The translations under genes were made by a program, and so were the position numbers. A model generated the notes under the pieces. It was given only the letters and a program-made list of their open reading frames with translations, made no database searches and was not told the origin of the DNA. This document shows, one piece after another, positions 1 to 10,431 of a stretch of DNA of 37,569 bases. The stretch spans positions 695,045-732,613 of the forward strand of contig BFEA01000283.1 in the NCBI GenBank assembly GCA_003427395.1, in the 5' to 3' direction. Within the stretch, counting starts at the first letter, position 1; each line of letters begins with the position of its first letter. The DNA is from Chara braunii. Lineage: Eukaryota; Streptophyta; Charophyceae; Charales; Characeae.

Positions 1-580
1 TGTATTCATCATGAGGGAGTCGATGACATAAGGACCCGACAACGAACACCGTCGGGGGACTTCGCGGCTATGTCGACAGATCATATGATGCAATACGAGC
101 AAGCAGTGGTAGATTGTTGGGCCCCCTTGCCGGTGAAGAGCTTTGAGAACACAGTTTCACACTCCACCGTGAGATCCACATCGGAGAGGGGGACCTACTA
201 TCTTGCCGCTGTTTACTGTATTCATCATGAGGGAGTCGATGACGTAAGGACATGACAATGAACACTCTCAGGGGACTTCGCGGCTGTGTGTGGAACTTAT
301 TGGCGTGGCAGCAGATGCTCACCAAACAGTTCTTAATGCCGATCGTATCGACTGATCATATGATGCCTCACGAGCAAGCACTGGTCGATTGTCAGACCCC
401 CTTCCCGGTGAAGATCTTTGAGAGCAGAGTTTCGCACTCCACCGTGAGATCTAAATCGGAGAGGGGGACCTGCTATCCGGCCGCTGTTTGCTGCTGTCAT
501 TATGTGGGAGCCGATAACGCAAGGACCCGACGATGTTCCTACTCGGACGTGCTCTTTTCTTCTGTGCAGGTGGTAACCAT
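1..580. repeat. 275-bp satellite, two units (left block)
   Basis: Two head-to-tail copies. The marker ACTCCACCGTGAGATC occurs at about 161 and 436, a spacing of 275 bp. The marker GAGGGAGTCGATGAC occurs at about 12 and 230, so the first unit carries an internal deletion of about 57 bp. The same family, in the same orientation, forms the block at 26,036-26,990. Short reading frames here are open in several phases and show no protein signal. Confidence 0.85.
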
Positions 581-1804
581 CGGTCTGTATGCAGCCCATT
601 GATTTCAAGAGGAGCTTTTCGTAGCATCAGTTGAGGGAAACCGACGACTCTTATCGGCGACGAGAAGGAGCAAGGTCACACGGTCGACAACTTCAGATCG
701 ATCCGAGACACAAGAAGCCACGGTGGTTTGGCTTCGTTAAGAAGCGGGATCCGGTTTCCAGCTTGGTTTGGCTTCGTTGAGCGAGTAGAAATGTGATGGC
801 CCCGACCCCCATTTCGATGTGGCGAACGGTTGAGAAGCGAGAATTTCTCGAAGAAAAATTTAAGAAACAGACAGAAACAGTAGCCGCAGCAGTTGAGCCA
901 ACGAGTCATAAAATCACGTGAACGACCGCAGGGGACCGAATGTTAAAGTGCGTATTAATTCGCACATGTTTTCACTCAGTGAGTCGCCGGAAAAGGTGAG
1001 GAGGCAGGTTAAACCAGTACACCCTCCGACAGCAGAGACCCCCCCCCCCCCCCTCCGGCGATTGGATGGCGAAACGGCGGTCCAAGTGTCATGACGTGAC
1101 ATCGACACAACCGGCGATTTTTCTCGCTTACAGGCAATGACAAAAAATTCTAAGAATTTGAGGATTCAAAGATCTGCTCGTGGTCCTTTCAGGAGTAAAA
1201 AACATAAAAAAAGCAAATCGTTTTCATTCTGCACAGAATAGCCGCTCCGATTTGGCGCACGTTCGAGTCGGTGCCTCATGTCATTTGCGGGCCCAGAGGG
1301 GAGGTTGTAAAGCTTCAGCGACTTGTCAGCGACAAACAATGTACAAGGACAGAGTACAAGCACAGTGTCGGACACATTATGACAGATTTTGGTAATACAA
1401 ATGGCATTCAATGTCGCAAACTTGTAGATATGAACGAACTTATCACAAATGCATGGCTTCCTCATGCCGAATATGTCAGACGCAAAAAACAATCAGCATC
1501 CAGTGCAGACTACGGTATGTATCCGGTGGGACCCGTCGATTCTCTGAAGACAAAAAATTGACGTCTAGCATACACACATCATGGCGGCAAATGATTTTTG
1601 CAACACAACTGTCACATTGAATCAGTAGTGAACATTAATTGGGGACAAAATCGTTCATGGCAAGGGAAGAACGGGCCTTGGCTGCTGAAGAGGCGTCGGG
1701 CAGAAGGAGGGCGGTTTGCGGGGAGGAGGGGACAACAGAGGGGGTGAACCGGAGGAAGGGCCGGTGCGCACAGAAGATCGCCGAGGTTCACACAGAAGAG
1801 AATA

Positions 1805-1850
<46 letters not shown>

Positions 1851-2492
1851 CTGGTGTTGGGGCGAGGTGGGCATTTAGACCGTAAAGGAGCGTGTAAGAT
1901 AGAGATAAGTTATGGACAATTTGGCCACTGGAAAAGAAAATCATTCATATCCACCACCGACATCATGGTAACCGAACCACACAATCGAGACCCGTGAACA
2001 TGGGCAAAACAATGGACACAACAAGAGAAAGGTCGCCCTATGAGCAGTACAGGAGCACATCTTTATTACGAACAAAGACAACACGACGCTACCGCAGCCG
2101 TATAGGACATAAGGATAATAACCCGAAAACGAACGAGGCAAGAAGTTGCAAGGTTATTCGCATCGACATCTAATCATCAACTTAAAAGATACCGCACCAG
2201 GAGGTCGGTATATGCACAACGACATGTCACCGTCTACATGACCTAAGCGTCCACTACAACCCTCCGACTGCTTAGCAAAGAGAATAACCTGAAAACAAAC
2301 GTAGGCATCATGACGCTGCGATATTCACACCGAGAAAACCAAAAACACAACAAAGGCACCACAATCCTATACAATCCTCCACCTCAGCATAACCACACCT
2401 GGGCCGGAGCCAGCGGACTCTAGAAAAAGTCAGAATAGATTTGCACTTATGTTGAAGGCCTTGCGAATAAACACAAGCGTATTTTTTTAATA
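581..2492. other. No gene seen; homopolymer-rich spacer
   Basis: I see no supportable gene here. The stretch holds a run of 15 C at 1,039-1,053, a run of 46 G at 1,805-1,850, and one copy of the 22-bp palindrome family at 946-965. The proline- or glycine-rich frames around 1,650-1,900 are translations of the G run and not evidence of coding. Confidence 0.7.
1805..1850. repeat. 46-base G homopolymer
   Basis: An uninterrupted run of G on the plus strand between AATA and CTGGTG. Such a run can form G-quadruplex structures and its exact length is the kind of feature assemblies get wrong. Confidence 0.95.
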
Positions 2493-3670
2493 TCATTCTG
2501 AGCCCTGGATTATATCCACCGCTATCCTCAGCCTGATGTTAGGAATGTCGCTTTGGCCGATCGGAAATGGAAGTGAATGACCGCGTGCCAAAAAAAAAAC
2601 GAAGGCGAGCATGAACACACCACAGCTCGACCCGTCCGACTGTTGAGGGACACCATGAACAACCACCTCGGGGTCCGAGAGTTTCAGTTTCGTATGCTGA
2701 CCAAATTGACGAACCGCTTCGTCTCGGAGGTATTTCGTGAAGTTCGTAATCACTTTGGAAGAAAAGTCGTCATCTTCTTGCAGGAGGGAGTCGTAGTACT
2801 CAGTCGTCTGTCGCGGACGCACAACAGTGTCCAATGCACTCCATCTTTATGAACAGGAATGATTAGCATGTCGTAAGAGAAGAGGTTGACATCTTTGGTC
2901 CATCTCGCAACCCTATCATGTCGACATCCCCCAGTGACAAGCTTGGTGTAGAAAAAAGGACTGAAAATATAAACAGTTGGACACCCTGGGAACATCGCTT
3001 TGCCAACCAAGGCCAAGTAGGACTCCACCACCTCATCACAAAGCCATCCCCCCTAGACAAGAGTCTGAAGATTTTTTCTGCTCAACGGAATAGAAGCAGT
3101 CCCTTTGCGAATTGTCGAAACGACCTCGTGGCCGTCGCTGAAATCTCCGCAGACATCGTGCAGCATTCTCAAGCCCGCACCGTTAAGCTCCTGAGTAAGC
3201 AACGACAAGCGAGAAGATGATGTTGCCGCAGCTGCACAAACACCCAAGAAAAAGTATGAGCAGTCGTAAAAACCACCGGCGCGAAGTGGTCAAGAATTGT
3301 GGGTCCTTTTTCTAGAAAAATTGTAAACTCGACTGCTGAATGTGTTTTTGGCAATGTATTGAGAACACTGGTCTTTGGCAGAACCTGGTCTGGCATCGTC
3401 ATCAGACCCGCTGGACAAACCAGTAACACTTTCGATAGACGCAGTGATATGTTTCTGCAAAGCTTCCTCCTTATCTAATCCACAAACCTTCAGAACCGTG
3501 AGAGCTCTCCCGGAAAGGCGAGGCATCTGGATCCTTTTAAACAACCCTACACTTGACGAGGACTTCTTCGTTAAAGCGGCCAATTACCTCCATGGGAACG
3601 AATTTCCGCACATGGCTTGTGAAGGCTTCAGGGGCAGGGACATCGACAACCTCACACCTGTAGAACATGG
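2493..3670 (-). pseudogene. Ulp1-type (C48) cysteine protease domain, frameshifted
   Basis: C-terminal segment of the large gene. Leading pieces (VDVPAPEAFTSHVRKFVPME, then RIQMPRLSGRALTVLKVCGL after a shift near 3,565) precede the catalytic domain. It opens with NLQTLV-stop-GGWLCDEVVESYL, the usual 'L..G.WLNDExI..YL' start of Ulp1 enzymes, with a TAG at 3,053. YIFSPFFYTKL follows. The catalytic His is in VHWTLLCV (2,834-2,836), the Asp in EYYDSL (2,790-2,792) and the Cys in SSCGVF (2,622-2,624), with the oxyanion Gln in VPQQSDG. A one-base frameshift near 2,815 separates His from Asp, but all active-site residues remain readable. Ulp1 enzymes cut SUMO or ubiquitin-like conjugates and also occur in plant transposons; here it is fused to element proteins. 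The natural end is the TGA at 2,493. Confidence 0.85.
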
Positions 3671-3779
3671 AAAACAACCCACAACCCAAAGCGTTTATTC
3701 AACAAGCGGTAATAGCCACATGAGACCATGATTCGAATCTGGATGACCACAGAGTTGAACAACCACAAACGTGGGAGCG

Positions 3780-5977
3780 CTACTGTTCAAAAATTTTACC
3801 GTGTTCGGGAGTCCTTCGACGCGAACCAGCCTTCTGTCGCGCAACTGTCGCAACGTTCGCGGAGTCGTTAACTAGCTCGATGGCAGCTGAGTCGCTATCC
3901 AACTGAACGGTTTCGTGAACCACCATCTCCTGACCGGAACTGAGGGCAGTCGCTTGATCACCTTGTTCCTCACCGCAGCGGGTGGAAGGAGAATCATGAC
4001 CTTCGCGCTCCGAACCCATCCGAACGGAAACCGGCACCTCAGCGCGGAAAAGTTGAGTTTCCCTGCCGGTTCGTCGCCCTCGTCATCGTCGTGAAGCCGA
4101 GCCGACACCTCATCGACAAAAAGTTGAGCTTCCCCCACGGCTTCTTCGCCTTCCTCATCGTAGTGAGAGCGAGTTTCCACCACAGGTTCTTCTTCACCCT
4201 CCTAATCCTCACGCTCTTTGCCTTCCACAGACGTCCGCTGACATCCCTCAACGCCACCCTCTTGCGTGGTCTGTGGCGCCCTAGTGTGCAAAACCACGTC
4301 GGTGTCTCTGATGCTGAAGGTACTTGCCGACGAGCCTTGGAGAAGCTCTTCACCCCGCTGCACAGCATGCGTCTCCTCCGAAGCACGACCTTCACACCCG
4401 CTAGCCCCTGTCTTCAAAACTCCTGCAGCGGGCCCCTCAACAGATGTCATTGTGCTCTGAAGACGTTCACCTTCTTCCAAGAGGTGCAAGAGCAAGGTGT
4501 TGTCCTCAACATCACGACACAAAGTCCTCGAAGACAAGTGCGAATCTACTCGCACTTGATAAGACCGCAGGGCGGCGTCGCCTTGTGTGTCGGAAGCTGG
4601 ACTCCCTTCGCAGTGGCTTCCAGTGCCGCCCGACCCCTTTCCGCCCGAACCCTCTTCGCCGGACCCTTTACCTCCGGAGCCGTCTGATTCCCCCGCGTTT
4701 GATCGTTTCTCTCCAGAAGCCTCACCGGCTGACCCCTCATCCCGCAACACACCATGCGTTTCCTATGAGAGCCCCTCTTCCACGAAAACCGTTGTGCTCT
4801 TCCTCTCAAAATCGGTGGACGCACCCTCTGAAGCATGACATTGACGCTCTCCATCGTTGGTCTCCACCACTCCTGCACCGAGCCCCTCCTGCACTTTGTT
4901 AGGCGACCAGTGTTGAGTCTCCTCTTCCCGATGCACTGCATGCGCCTCCTGTGACAGCTTCCCTTCCCCCGGACGTGTTGTACTCTTGCTTTCCAAGTCG
5001 ACGGATGCACCCTCCAGAGGACGACTTGGATGATCGCTGGCCTCGGTCTCCAACACTCCTGCGTTGAGACCGTCCACCACCCTGCGAGGTGGCCAATGTG
5101 GAGTTTCCTCTTCCCGGCGCATGGCATGCGCTTCCTGTGGCAGCCCGTCTTCCCCCGGATCTGCTGTACTCTTGCCCCTAAGATTGGAGGACGCACCCTC
5201 CGAAGCACTCCAAGCATACTCGCTATCCCCGGTTTCCAAGACTCCTACAGCGGGCCCTTCCGGCACTTTGGAAGACGGGCAGTCTCGAGTCTGGGCAGGA
5301 GAGAACGGTGGAGAGCAGGGAAACACTGTGTCCAACTCAAGACGCGGGGACCCAAACCTCCCCATTTCTTTGCCCCGCAGTACGGTAGCGTTAGGCGCAC
5401 TGGTGGCGGACCTCAGGAACTGCGAATGTATTCCGACTTCGCCACGCTCCTCGTCTTCAGGAAACAAAGTCCTTGCAGACAAGTGCAAATGTACTCGCAC
5501 TTGACAAGACACCATGGCGGTCTCGTCTCGCATGTCGGAGTCTCGCCTGCCATCGAAGTGGCTCTCGGTTCCCCTACGCTCGCGTGTAGTGTACGCTCTG
5601 TGCTTTCCGCGTGACCCTTTCCCGCCCGACCCCTTTCTGCCCGAACCCTTTCCGCCTGACACCATTTTGCCCGACCCTTTTTCGTCGGACCGTTATCCGC
5701 CGGATCCCTTTGGTTCCGACTTCGTTTCAACTCCGGGTCCCGGGCCTTCTCCTCCGTCACCGCCACCAGCGGGTTCTGAGCCGTCTCCTCTGTCACCTCG
5801 TCCGCCGCCTCCCAGAGGCTGCGGCATGCGCCAATCAATGCCACGAGATGGTGTCGTGTCGAGTGCATAGAAAGGCGCTCTAAACTCCAACATTTTGTTC
5901 ACATACAGCTCGTCGAGCTTTTCGGCTGCGCACGATGCAACGTCCTGAGGGCTCCTTTCCGGGTTCATTACTCTCAA
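3780..5977 (-). pseudogene. Acidic low-complexity region with 62-residue tandem repeats
   Basis: This segment links the methyltransferase-like and protease segments. It has Gly-Ser-Gly-Gly-Lys stretches near 5,600-5,665 and again near 4,620-4,690. Each is followed by a related block (SCQVRVHLHLSARTL and SYQVRVDSHLSSRTL), so a larger module is duplicated. Between them lie three 62-residue repeats at about 5,081-5,266, 4,895-5,080 and 4,710-4,894, and a partial fourth near 4,340-4,441. Shared residues are VxEGxxAGVLET, SEGAS, KST and QEAHAxxREEETxHW. The third repeat has a TAG at 4,763 exactly where the first two have a Gln codon. A last pair of shorter repeats (GEAQLFVDEV and, after a one-base deletion near 4,060, ETQLFRAEV) closes the region. 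It is probably disordered. Confidence 0.65.
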
Positions 5978-7644
5978 ATGCCCCCCAGAGCTTCTCTGGC
6001 CTTTCTCTTAAACGGACCCTCGCCCAGTCTGCTGAGACCCCTCCACGTGCCATCGGGTTCCTTCGTTGCCATGACCCACTTTCCTGTCTTAACAGTAGGT
6101 TGAAATATCCTTGGGTGCCAAACGACGTTGTGGCCCCAGACATCCTTCATTGTGAACCGGTGGTGTTTCCCATAGAAGAAAAGCCTGTCGTTCTTCCAGG
6201 TGTCATGGTCCCTCGGGAGCTTGTCGTCGGGCTCGTAATCATAGTCTTTGTCTTCTTCCCCGTCGTCAGACGATTGGTCATCGACTGTCTCGTGTTCAAA
6301 CACACGCGTCAAACCGCAAGGGGACACGGTGTATCTCCGACGACCGCCTTCACCTTCATCTTCACCCTGTGCCACCACCCGAGAAAGCGGCATGGACTCG
6401 GAACCGAAGGTTTCGGAGTCGCCCAGCTCCTCCATGTCTTCAGCGTCAAAAGGGTCCTCCTCGTCAGACTGCGCCCCGTAGTTCTCGAGGGTCAGTGGTT
6501 CACCCATCACGAAGAAAACGTGCTCCAGCCTTTTCAAAAAATTCGACACAGACTCCCTGGGTGCACCGTGGTAACCATTCAGCACACCGAACACCAGGTT
6601 TCTCCGTCGATGGTATTCCAAGTTCGTCTGGGCAGGTGGTCCACGTTGGAAAAGGAACTCCCAAACCTCTATCCTTTTGTTCTCCGGTAATTTCCAGTAC
6701 ATATCACGTTTGGGATCCCAGTTCCGCTCTCCAATGTTCTGGACGAAAGAGCAATGGCAGCGAGGGTCCCGCACTCGTGTCTTGACGAACTCGTGAAGGC
6801 AATCGATCATCTTCGCCTCGTCCTCCACCGCAACGACGTTCCGACCTCTACGCAGCAGCTCCCACACGACAGATGCATGCGCTTTCCCAAGGAAAAAAAC
6901 AGTTTGCCCAACTCTGCAAAAGTTTTCGAGCAGCCCGATCAGATGAGTTGGGTTGCGTTCCCTGTCCCCGTATGCAGCTTCCCGAACACTTGTCATGCCG
7001 CCGTCCTCCCACTGGCTACGAGGGAACTTGTCCTTGTCTGCGACGTCGAAACAAGCCACAGCCTGCTCTGACGGGTCGACAAAACAGGCAGCTTTCTAGC
7101 GCGCCGCCGCCGCGGATTTGGACGGACTTGGACCTTGAGCACGTGGAGGCTTCGATGGACTATTGGCCGGGAAGACTGCCACAGTGTTGTCTGCCAGCTT
7201 CTCACCATTGAAAACCACGTACAAACGATCGTGCTCCTCGACCAGCATATTGCCTTCCTGGACAGTGACCTTTCTCTGCGCATGGCGAACTCACTTCATT
7301 GTCCTGACGTGATGAACGCTTAGCTTCGCTAGACCTTTCAAGAAACTGAGTTCCCAACGAGAGGGGAAAAACACCACAAGTGCCCAGTGCCTTGGCGACA
7401 GGGTTTGTAGAACGCTTTGCAAGGAGGCGAAAGCGTCTTCTTGCCAAACTGAAAGGAGTGTCGGATCACACAAATCGAGGACGTACAAGTTGCAAACGTA
7501 ATGCCGCACAATCTCGCGGATCTCGGTCAGACGAGTGTGAGCTTGGGAAGGAGGACAACCGGAAGGGATAAGGCTGGTCACCCGGTTGAGCTTGTGCCAT
7601 TTGATGTGCCTCACATCCCCACTGATCCGGATCGTGTCTTGCAC
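5974..7644 (-). pseudogene. Beta-class N4/N6 DNA methyltransferase-like segment, catalytic motifs degenerate
   Basis: Read in one frame through stops at 7,291 (TGA, CGA expected) and 7,096 (TAG, CAG expected). LYVLDLCDPTLLSVW at about 7,450-7,485 sits where motif IV (DPPY) belongs, followed by SLQSVLQTLSPRHWALVVFF, resembling the helix and strand after motif IV. About 170 residues later comes ERNPTHLIGLLENF (6,916-6,960), the 'KPxELI' motif X. It is followed by VGQTVFFLGKAHASVVW and LLRRGRNVVAVEDEA, matching motif I (FxGxG) and the acidic end of strand 2 (E at about 6,823-6,825). The order IV, X, I is that of beta-class N4/N6 enzymes. DPPY reads DPTL and FxGxG reads FLGKA, so the domain looks inactive or reshaped. 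A long acidic tail follows (DEEDPFDAEDMEELGD) and a conserved-looking stretch HRFTMKDVWGHNVVWHPRIF of unknown role. A one-base slip in a C6 run at 5,981 ends the frame. Confidence 0.55.
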
Positions 7645-7659
7645 CTCTTCCTCCGTTCG

Positions 7660-8625
7660 TTACAAGATGGAGCGAACGGACTTTTCGAAAGATTTGGGGA
7701 ACCTGTCATTATCGTATATTTTCTTCGTCTCTTCCAGGGACTCCTTCTCGTACGGAAGACACCGTTTGCACGTGTTCACGTACTCCACCGCGCCCTGGAA
7801 ATGCTTCCTCAGCTCGACCCTCTCCTGTTTCATGAGCCCTCGCGGCGCAAACTCCACCAGAAGCTCCTCCTGGTTCCGGAAAAATTGGCTTCCGTTGCGC
7901 CAAACCCCCACGTCCTCCTCTAATTCGAGGAACAAGATGTAGTGAAACATGCGGAGCATCACTCGATCAACTTTCCTTGTTGCTACCATGTCCTTAATGT
8001 CAGGCTTATGCCGTCGTCTCATATGCTCACCCGCCGATTGCACGAAAACTCCTCTGAGCGCGAGAATGTCCTCGAGGATCGACAGTTTCTCCGCATTGGT
8101 CATATCAGCGAGACACTGCCAACAGAACATGTCTGGCTCCTTCACGACGACGAAGAACTTGTCGTCCATTTGCTTTTTCTTTTTGGTTGGAGGCGGCGGG
8201 ACCCGGACCAGCCATCCCATCTTCGTTTCACCAGCAGCCCCTTTCGTGCCCATCACCGGAATCGCTTGAAGACCCAGAGATTTGTGTGGCATGTATTTGC
8301 CAGGCTTTGACAACGACGTCTTCCCGTCGCTGCCCAACAACTTTCCTTCAACCCATTTGCCGTAGAACTCCATGCCTTTGCGGAAAACCTCATCAGCAGC
8401 AGTCACGAGCGACATCCATTGCCTCAGCGCGTTCCCAATAGCCGCAACCTTGTCCTTGTCGGCGAGCGTTGTCGGAACTTGTGCCATTCTCCAATGGGCG
8501 TCGTTTTGACTCTTCCCCAAAAGCAGCTTTTGGAAGTTGAAAAACGCTTGTTTTTCGGCCTCCTTACCGGAAGGGTTCCCTTGAATAACCAGCGGTCTGT
8601 CTTTCTTCTCCCAGGCCTCCCTCAT
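7660..8625 (-). pseudogene. Helical middle segment of the large gene
   Basis: An open stretch of 321 residues in the same frame as its neighbours on both sides. It is rich in charged helices (for example SLVTAADEVFRKGMEFYGKW) and contains a PPPPTKKKKQ hinge, a WQCLADMTNAEKLSILEDIL helix and a paired Cys element, CKRCLPY, near its end. I recognise no family. It lies where a linker or DNA-recognition region sits between a ParB domain and a methyltransferase core. It ends in a TAA at 7,660, and the reading continues in the same frame after it. Confidence 0.55.
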
Positions 8626-8649
8626 GTCCTCGAAAGCGGCCTTTTGCGA

Positions 8650-9075
8650 TCACTGCTTAGACATTTTGTGTCTGGTGTTCTCCGCCAGACTGACCTGCAA
8701 ATACCCCCTGAAGTCTTCGTCGGAGAACCACACGACTCTCGCTGGCCACGAGTGCATCTTCCACAATTCGAATATGGGCTCACCGTCCGATGCTTTCACA
8801 GCAGCCACGGTGTGTTGTCCATTGACAGAGTAATAGAAGTACTTGTCCTTGTCCTCAGGCCTAAAGTCATCCTTGTGAACCCTCTGAGCTGTCTCCGGGC
8901 GCTGTGTCACCGACTCGTAGATCGGTGCCAGAACCAAATGGTTTTTCGTCCATATTTTTTCCTTCTTCTCGTGGAACTGCCTCATCATTGCGTTTTTGAT
9001 GTCGTCGACATTATCATGAGTGAGACTGCGGTGATTATAATCTCCCTCCCACGCCAGGATGTCGCAGACCTTCCT
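8650..9075 (-). pseudogene. ParB/sulfiredoxin-like segment of the large gene
   Basis: The frame gives a block with the spacing of a ParB N-terminal (ParB/Srx) domain. It begins with a hydrophobic LVLAPIYES strand, followed by YFYYSVNGQHTVAAVKA in place of the family's V-D-G-x-H-R-x-x-A-x core. Next come PARVVWFSDEDF and then VSLAENTRH, matching the usual 'l.l.EN' end of such domains. The catalytic-type Arg after His is Thr here (GQHT instead of GQHR), so activity is doubtful. In bacteria and phages this domain is often fused to N4/N6 DNA methyltransferases, and the methyltransferase-like segment downstream fits that. A TGA at 8,650 (CGA expected) separates it from the next segment in the same frame. 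The call rests on motif reading only. Confidence 0.5.
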
Positions 9076-9662
9076 GGGTCGATGAGCAGTTGTATCGGGG
9101 TCTCCTTCTCAACGATATCACCGTTGTCGTTTCGCTCGTATTCGAGCCAGAATGTTGGCGCTTCATCGTACTGCTTGGCAACCACCCTCTCGCCACCACT
9201 CGCCCCCTCACCACTCTTCCTCCTCCGACTTTTCTTCTGCCGATCGCCTTCTTCAGCTGCCAATTTCAGTTTCGATTTCTTGGAGGGTTTCCCTGCGACG
9301 GGAACGCCTCCACGAGCCGAATCTCTTTCACCCTCAGCTTGCCGCTCGATGGTCAAACCGCCGGCCGTCTTTGTTTTTTTGCGCGTCGTTGCAGTTTCTT
9401 AATTCGACTGCCTTTTTCTAACATCTTCTTGTCCTCCACGCATCCTTGGCGTCTTTTTTTCGGTGCCATGTCCCACGACCCTGCCTTCATCCCCGCCAGT
9501 CGCAGGCTCGGATGATCCTTTCAACCTGTTCATGTGTCTGGTTTCGTCCGCCACCTCTTCTCGCACCCTCCGCTGTCGCTCGCGATTCTCCTCCGAAGAA
9601 GACGCCCCCCCCGCCAGAGCTGTCGCGCACAGCGCCCATCCCTCCAACCCCAATCCCTCCAA
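8985..9662 (-). pseudogene. Charged basic linker of the large gene
   Basis: After a shift in the eight-C run (9,605-9,612 on the plus strand) the frame becomes rich in Arg, Lys and Glu, with stretches such as SSEENRERQRRVREEV and KKSKLKLAAEEGDRQKK. This looks like a disordered, nuclear-localisation-type linker. It then enters APTFWLEYERNDNGDIVEKE, a more ordered stretch that leads into the ParB-like segment. A TAA at 9,399 interrupts it (CAA expected). A one-base deletion near 9,075 moves the true frame, after which AWEGDYNHRSLTHDNV reads on without a break. Confidence 0.55.
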
Positions 9663-9684
9663 GCTCCCGCCCTAAACTACCGGA

Positions 9685-10431
9685 TTATCCTCGAAGCGAA
9701 AACGTGTCACCCTGGTAGACAAACGTGAGGATTTTCGGTGTCGCAACCCGGTGAAACCCTGCATCTGGAGAAGTCAATCCAGACGCGCTCCAATGAGCAG
9801 CCGGGGCGACCGGCGTCTGACTCCCACCCGCCAGACCCATGCCCTGACCCTCTGTGCCGAGAATGACACTCCCGTGCCCCACTTTCATCATAGGGGTTTC
9901 CCGAGGTGAACTGAAAGACCCCTCGTGGGCTGTCAGAAGCCGGAAAACATAATCTCGAGGAAGAATAGGATGCTCTTTCGGCACCTTCAGCGCAAGATCG
10001 AGATAGTCCATTGGAGGTGGAAGAGGCCTGCTTTTGACATCGTAAAGCCCTTTGAAGTGATGGCCGAGCAGCATGTTCGAGCCGTATCCAGCGAAAGTCT
10101 TGACCGACACTATCACACCCTTAACACCTCTGAAAGGCAGTCTGCAGTGGTCGTACAAGATGTTAGTCTGCAGCTTGAGCAAGCCTCCAGACTGTTTGCG
10201 GTACCCGGTGATGGTATCGAGAGGATAAACGTCGGTTGCTCCCGCAACTTCCGGAATGGCAGGGCCCCGCATGAAAACAGTTGGCCCGAGAAGCTCCCGG
10301 TCGACAACGAAGTCCAGAAACCATGGTGCATCCCTCGAATGAAAATATGGAGGAGTAGATTGCGGCAAATGTTGTCCCTCCCCGGGGGCAGATGGACCAG
10401 TGCTTGTCGATGTGTTCTTCACGGACGCCAT
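9685..10431 (-). pseudogene. N-terminal segment of the large gene, family unrecognised
   Basis: About 248 residues from the ATG at 10,431, chosen because it is the first ATG of an open frame that reads into the downstream segments. It starts with a Ser/Thr/Pro-rich stretch and continues into a folded-looking region (residues 25-180) with WFLDFVVDRELLGPTVFMRG and LPFRGVKGVIVSVKTFAGYG. A Gly/Ser/Pro-rich tail follows. The frame ends in a TAA at 9,685; a CAA to TAA change would explain it, because the same frame continues to the C8 run at 9,605 where it shifts. I recognise no domain. The region upstream (10,432-11,060) carries copies of the palindrome family and no gene. Confidence 0.6.

Larger units (their letters stand above)
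2493..10431 (-). pseudogene. Large broken mobile-element gene: ParB-like, N4/N6 methyltransferase-like and Ulp1 protease segments
   Basis: One minus-strand gene can be followed from an ATG at 10,431 to a stop at 2,493, about 2,600 codons. It is interrupted by in-frame stops at 9,685, 9,399, 8,650, 7,660, 7,291, 7,096, 5,693, 4,763, 4,202 and 3,053, and by single-base frameshifts near 9,605 (C8 run), 9,075, 5,981 (C6 run), 4,060 and 2,815. From about 9,075 down to 5,974 a single frame holds, broken only by stops. Order of parts: N-terminal region, basic linker, ParB-like segment, helical middle, methyltransferase-like segment, acidic repeat region, Ulp1/C48 protease. Short introns between 3,250 and 3,700 are possible (a CAG acceptor lies near 3,660). 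Whether the parts were one polyprotein or separate spliced products cannot be told from sequence alone. The antisense open frames over the same stretch are shadows. Confidence 0.75.

Noticed and set aside
1271-1561. 96-codon plus-strand frame in the left spacer
   Set aside because: No domain, no splice or start context, and an overlapping minus-strand frame of equal length; indistinguishable from chance.
1612-1944. Polyproline or polyglycine protein
   Set aside because: It is a translation of the 46-base G run.
4091-6690. Several plus-strand open frames of 120-250 codons
   Set aside because: They overlap the acidic repeat and methyltransferase-like segments of the minus-strand gene. Their Pro/Ser/Arg-rich content is the antisense of Gly/Ser/Glu repeats.
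8419-9402. A 327-codon open frame on the plus strand
   Set aside because: It is antisense to the ParB-like and linker segments, carries no motif, and is a shadow of the GC-rich minus-strand coding.
2493-10431. Programmed frameshifting or an alternative genetic code to explain the interrupted large gene
   Set aside because: All three stop codons occur, shifts are scattered and several lie in homopolymers, and one stop is shown by sister repeats to be a mutated Gln codon. Decay is simpler.
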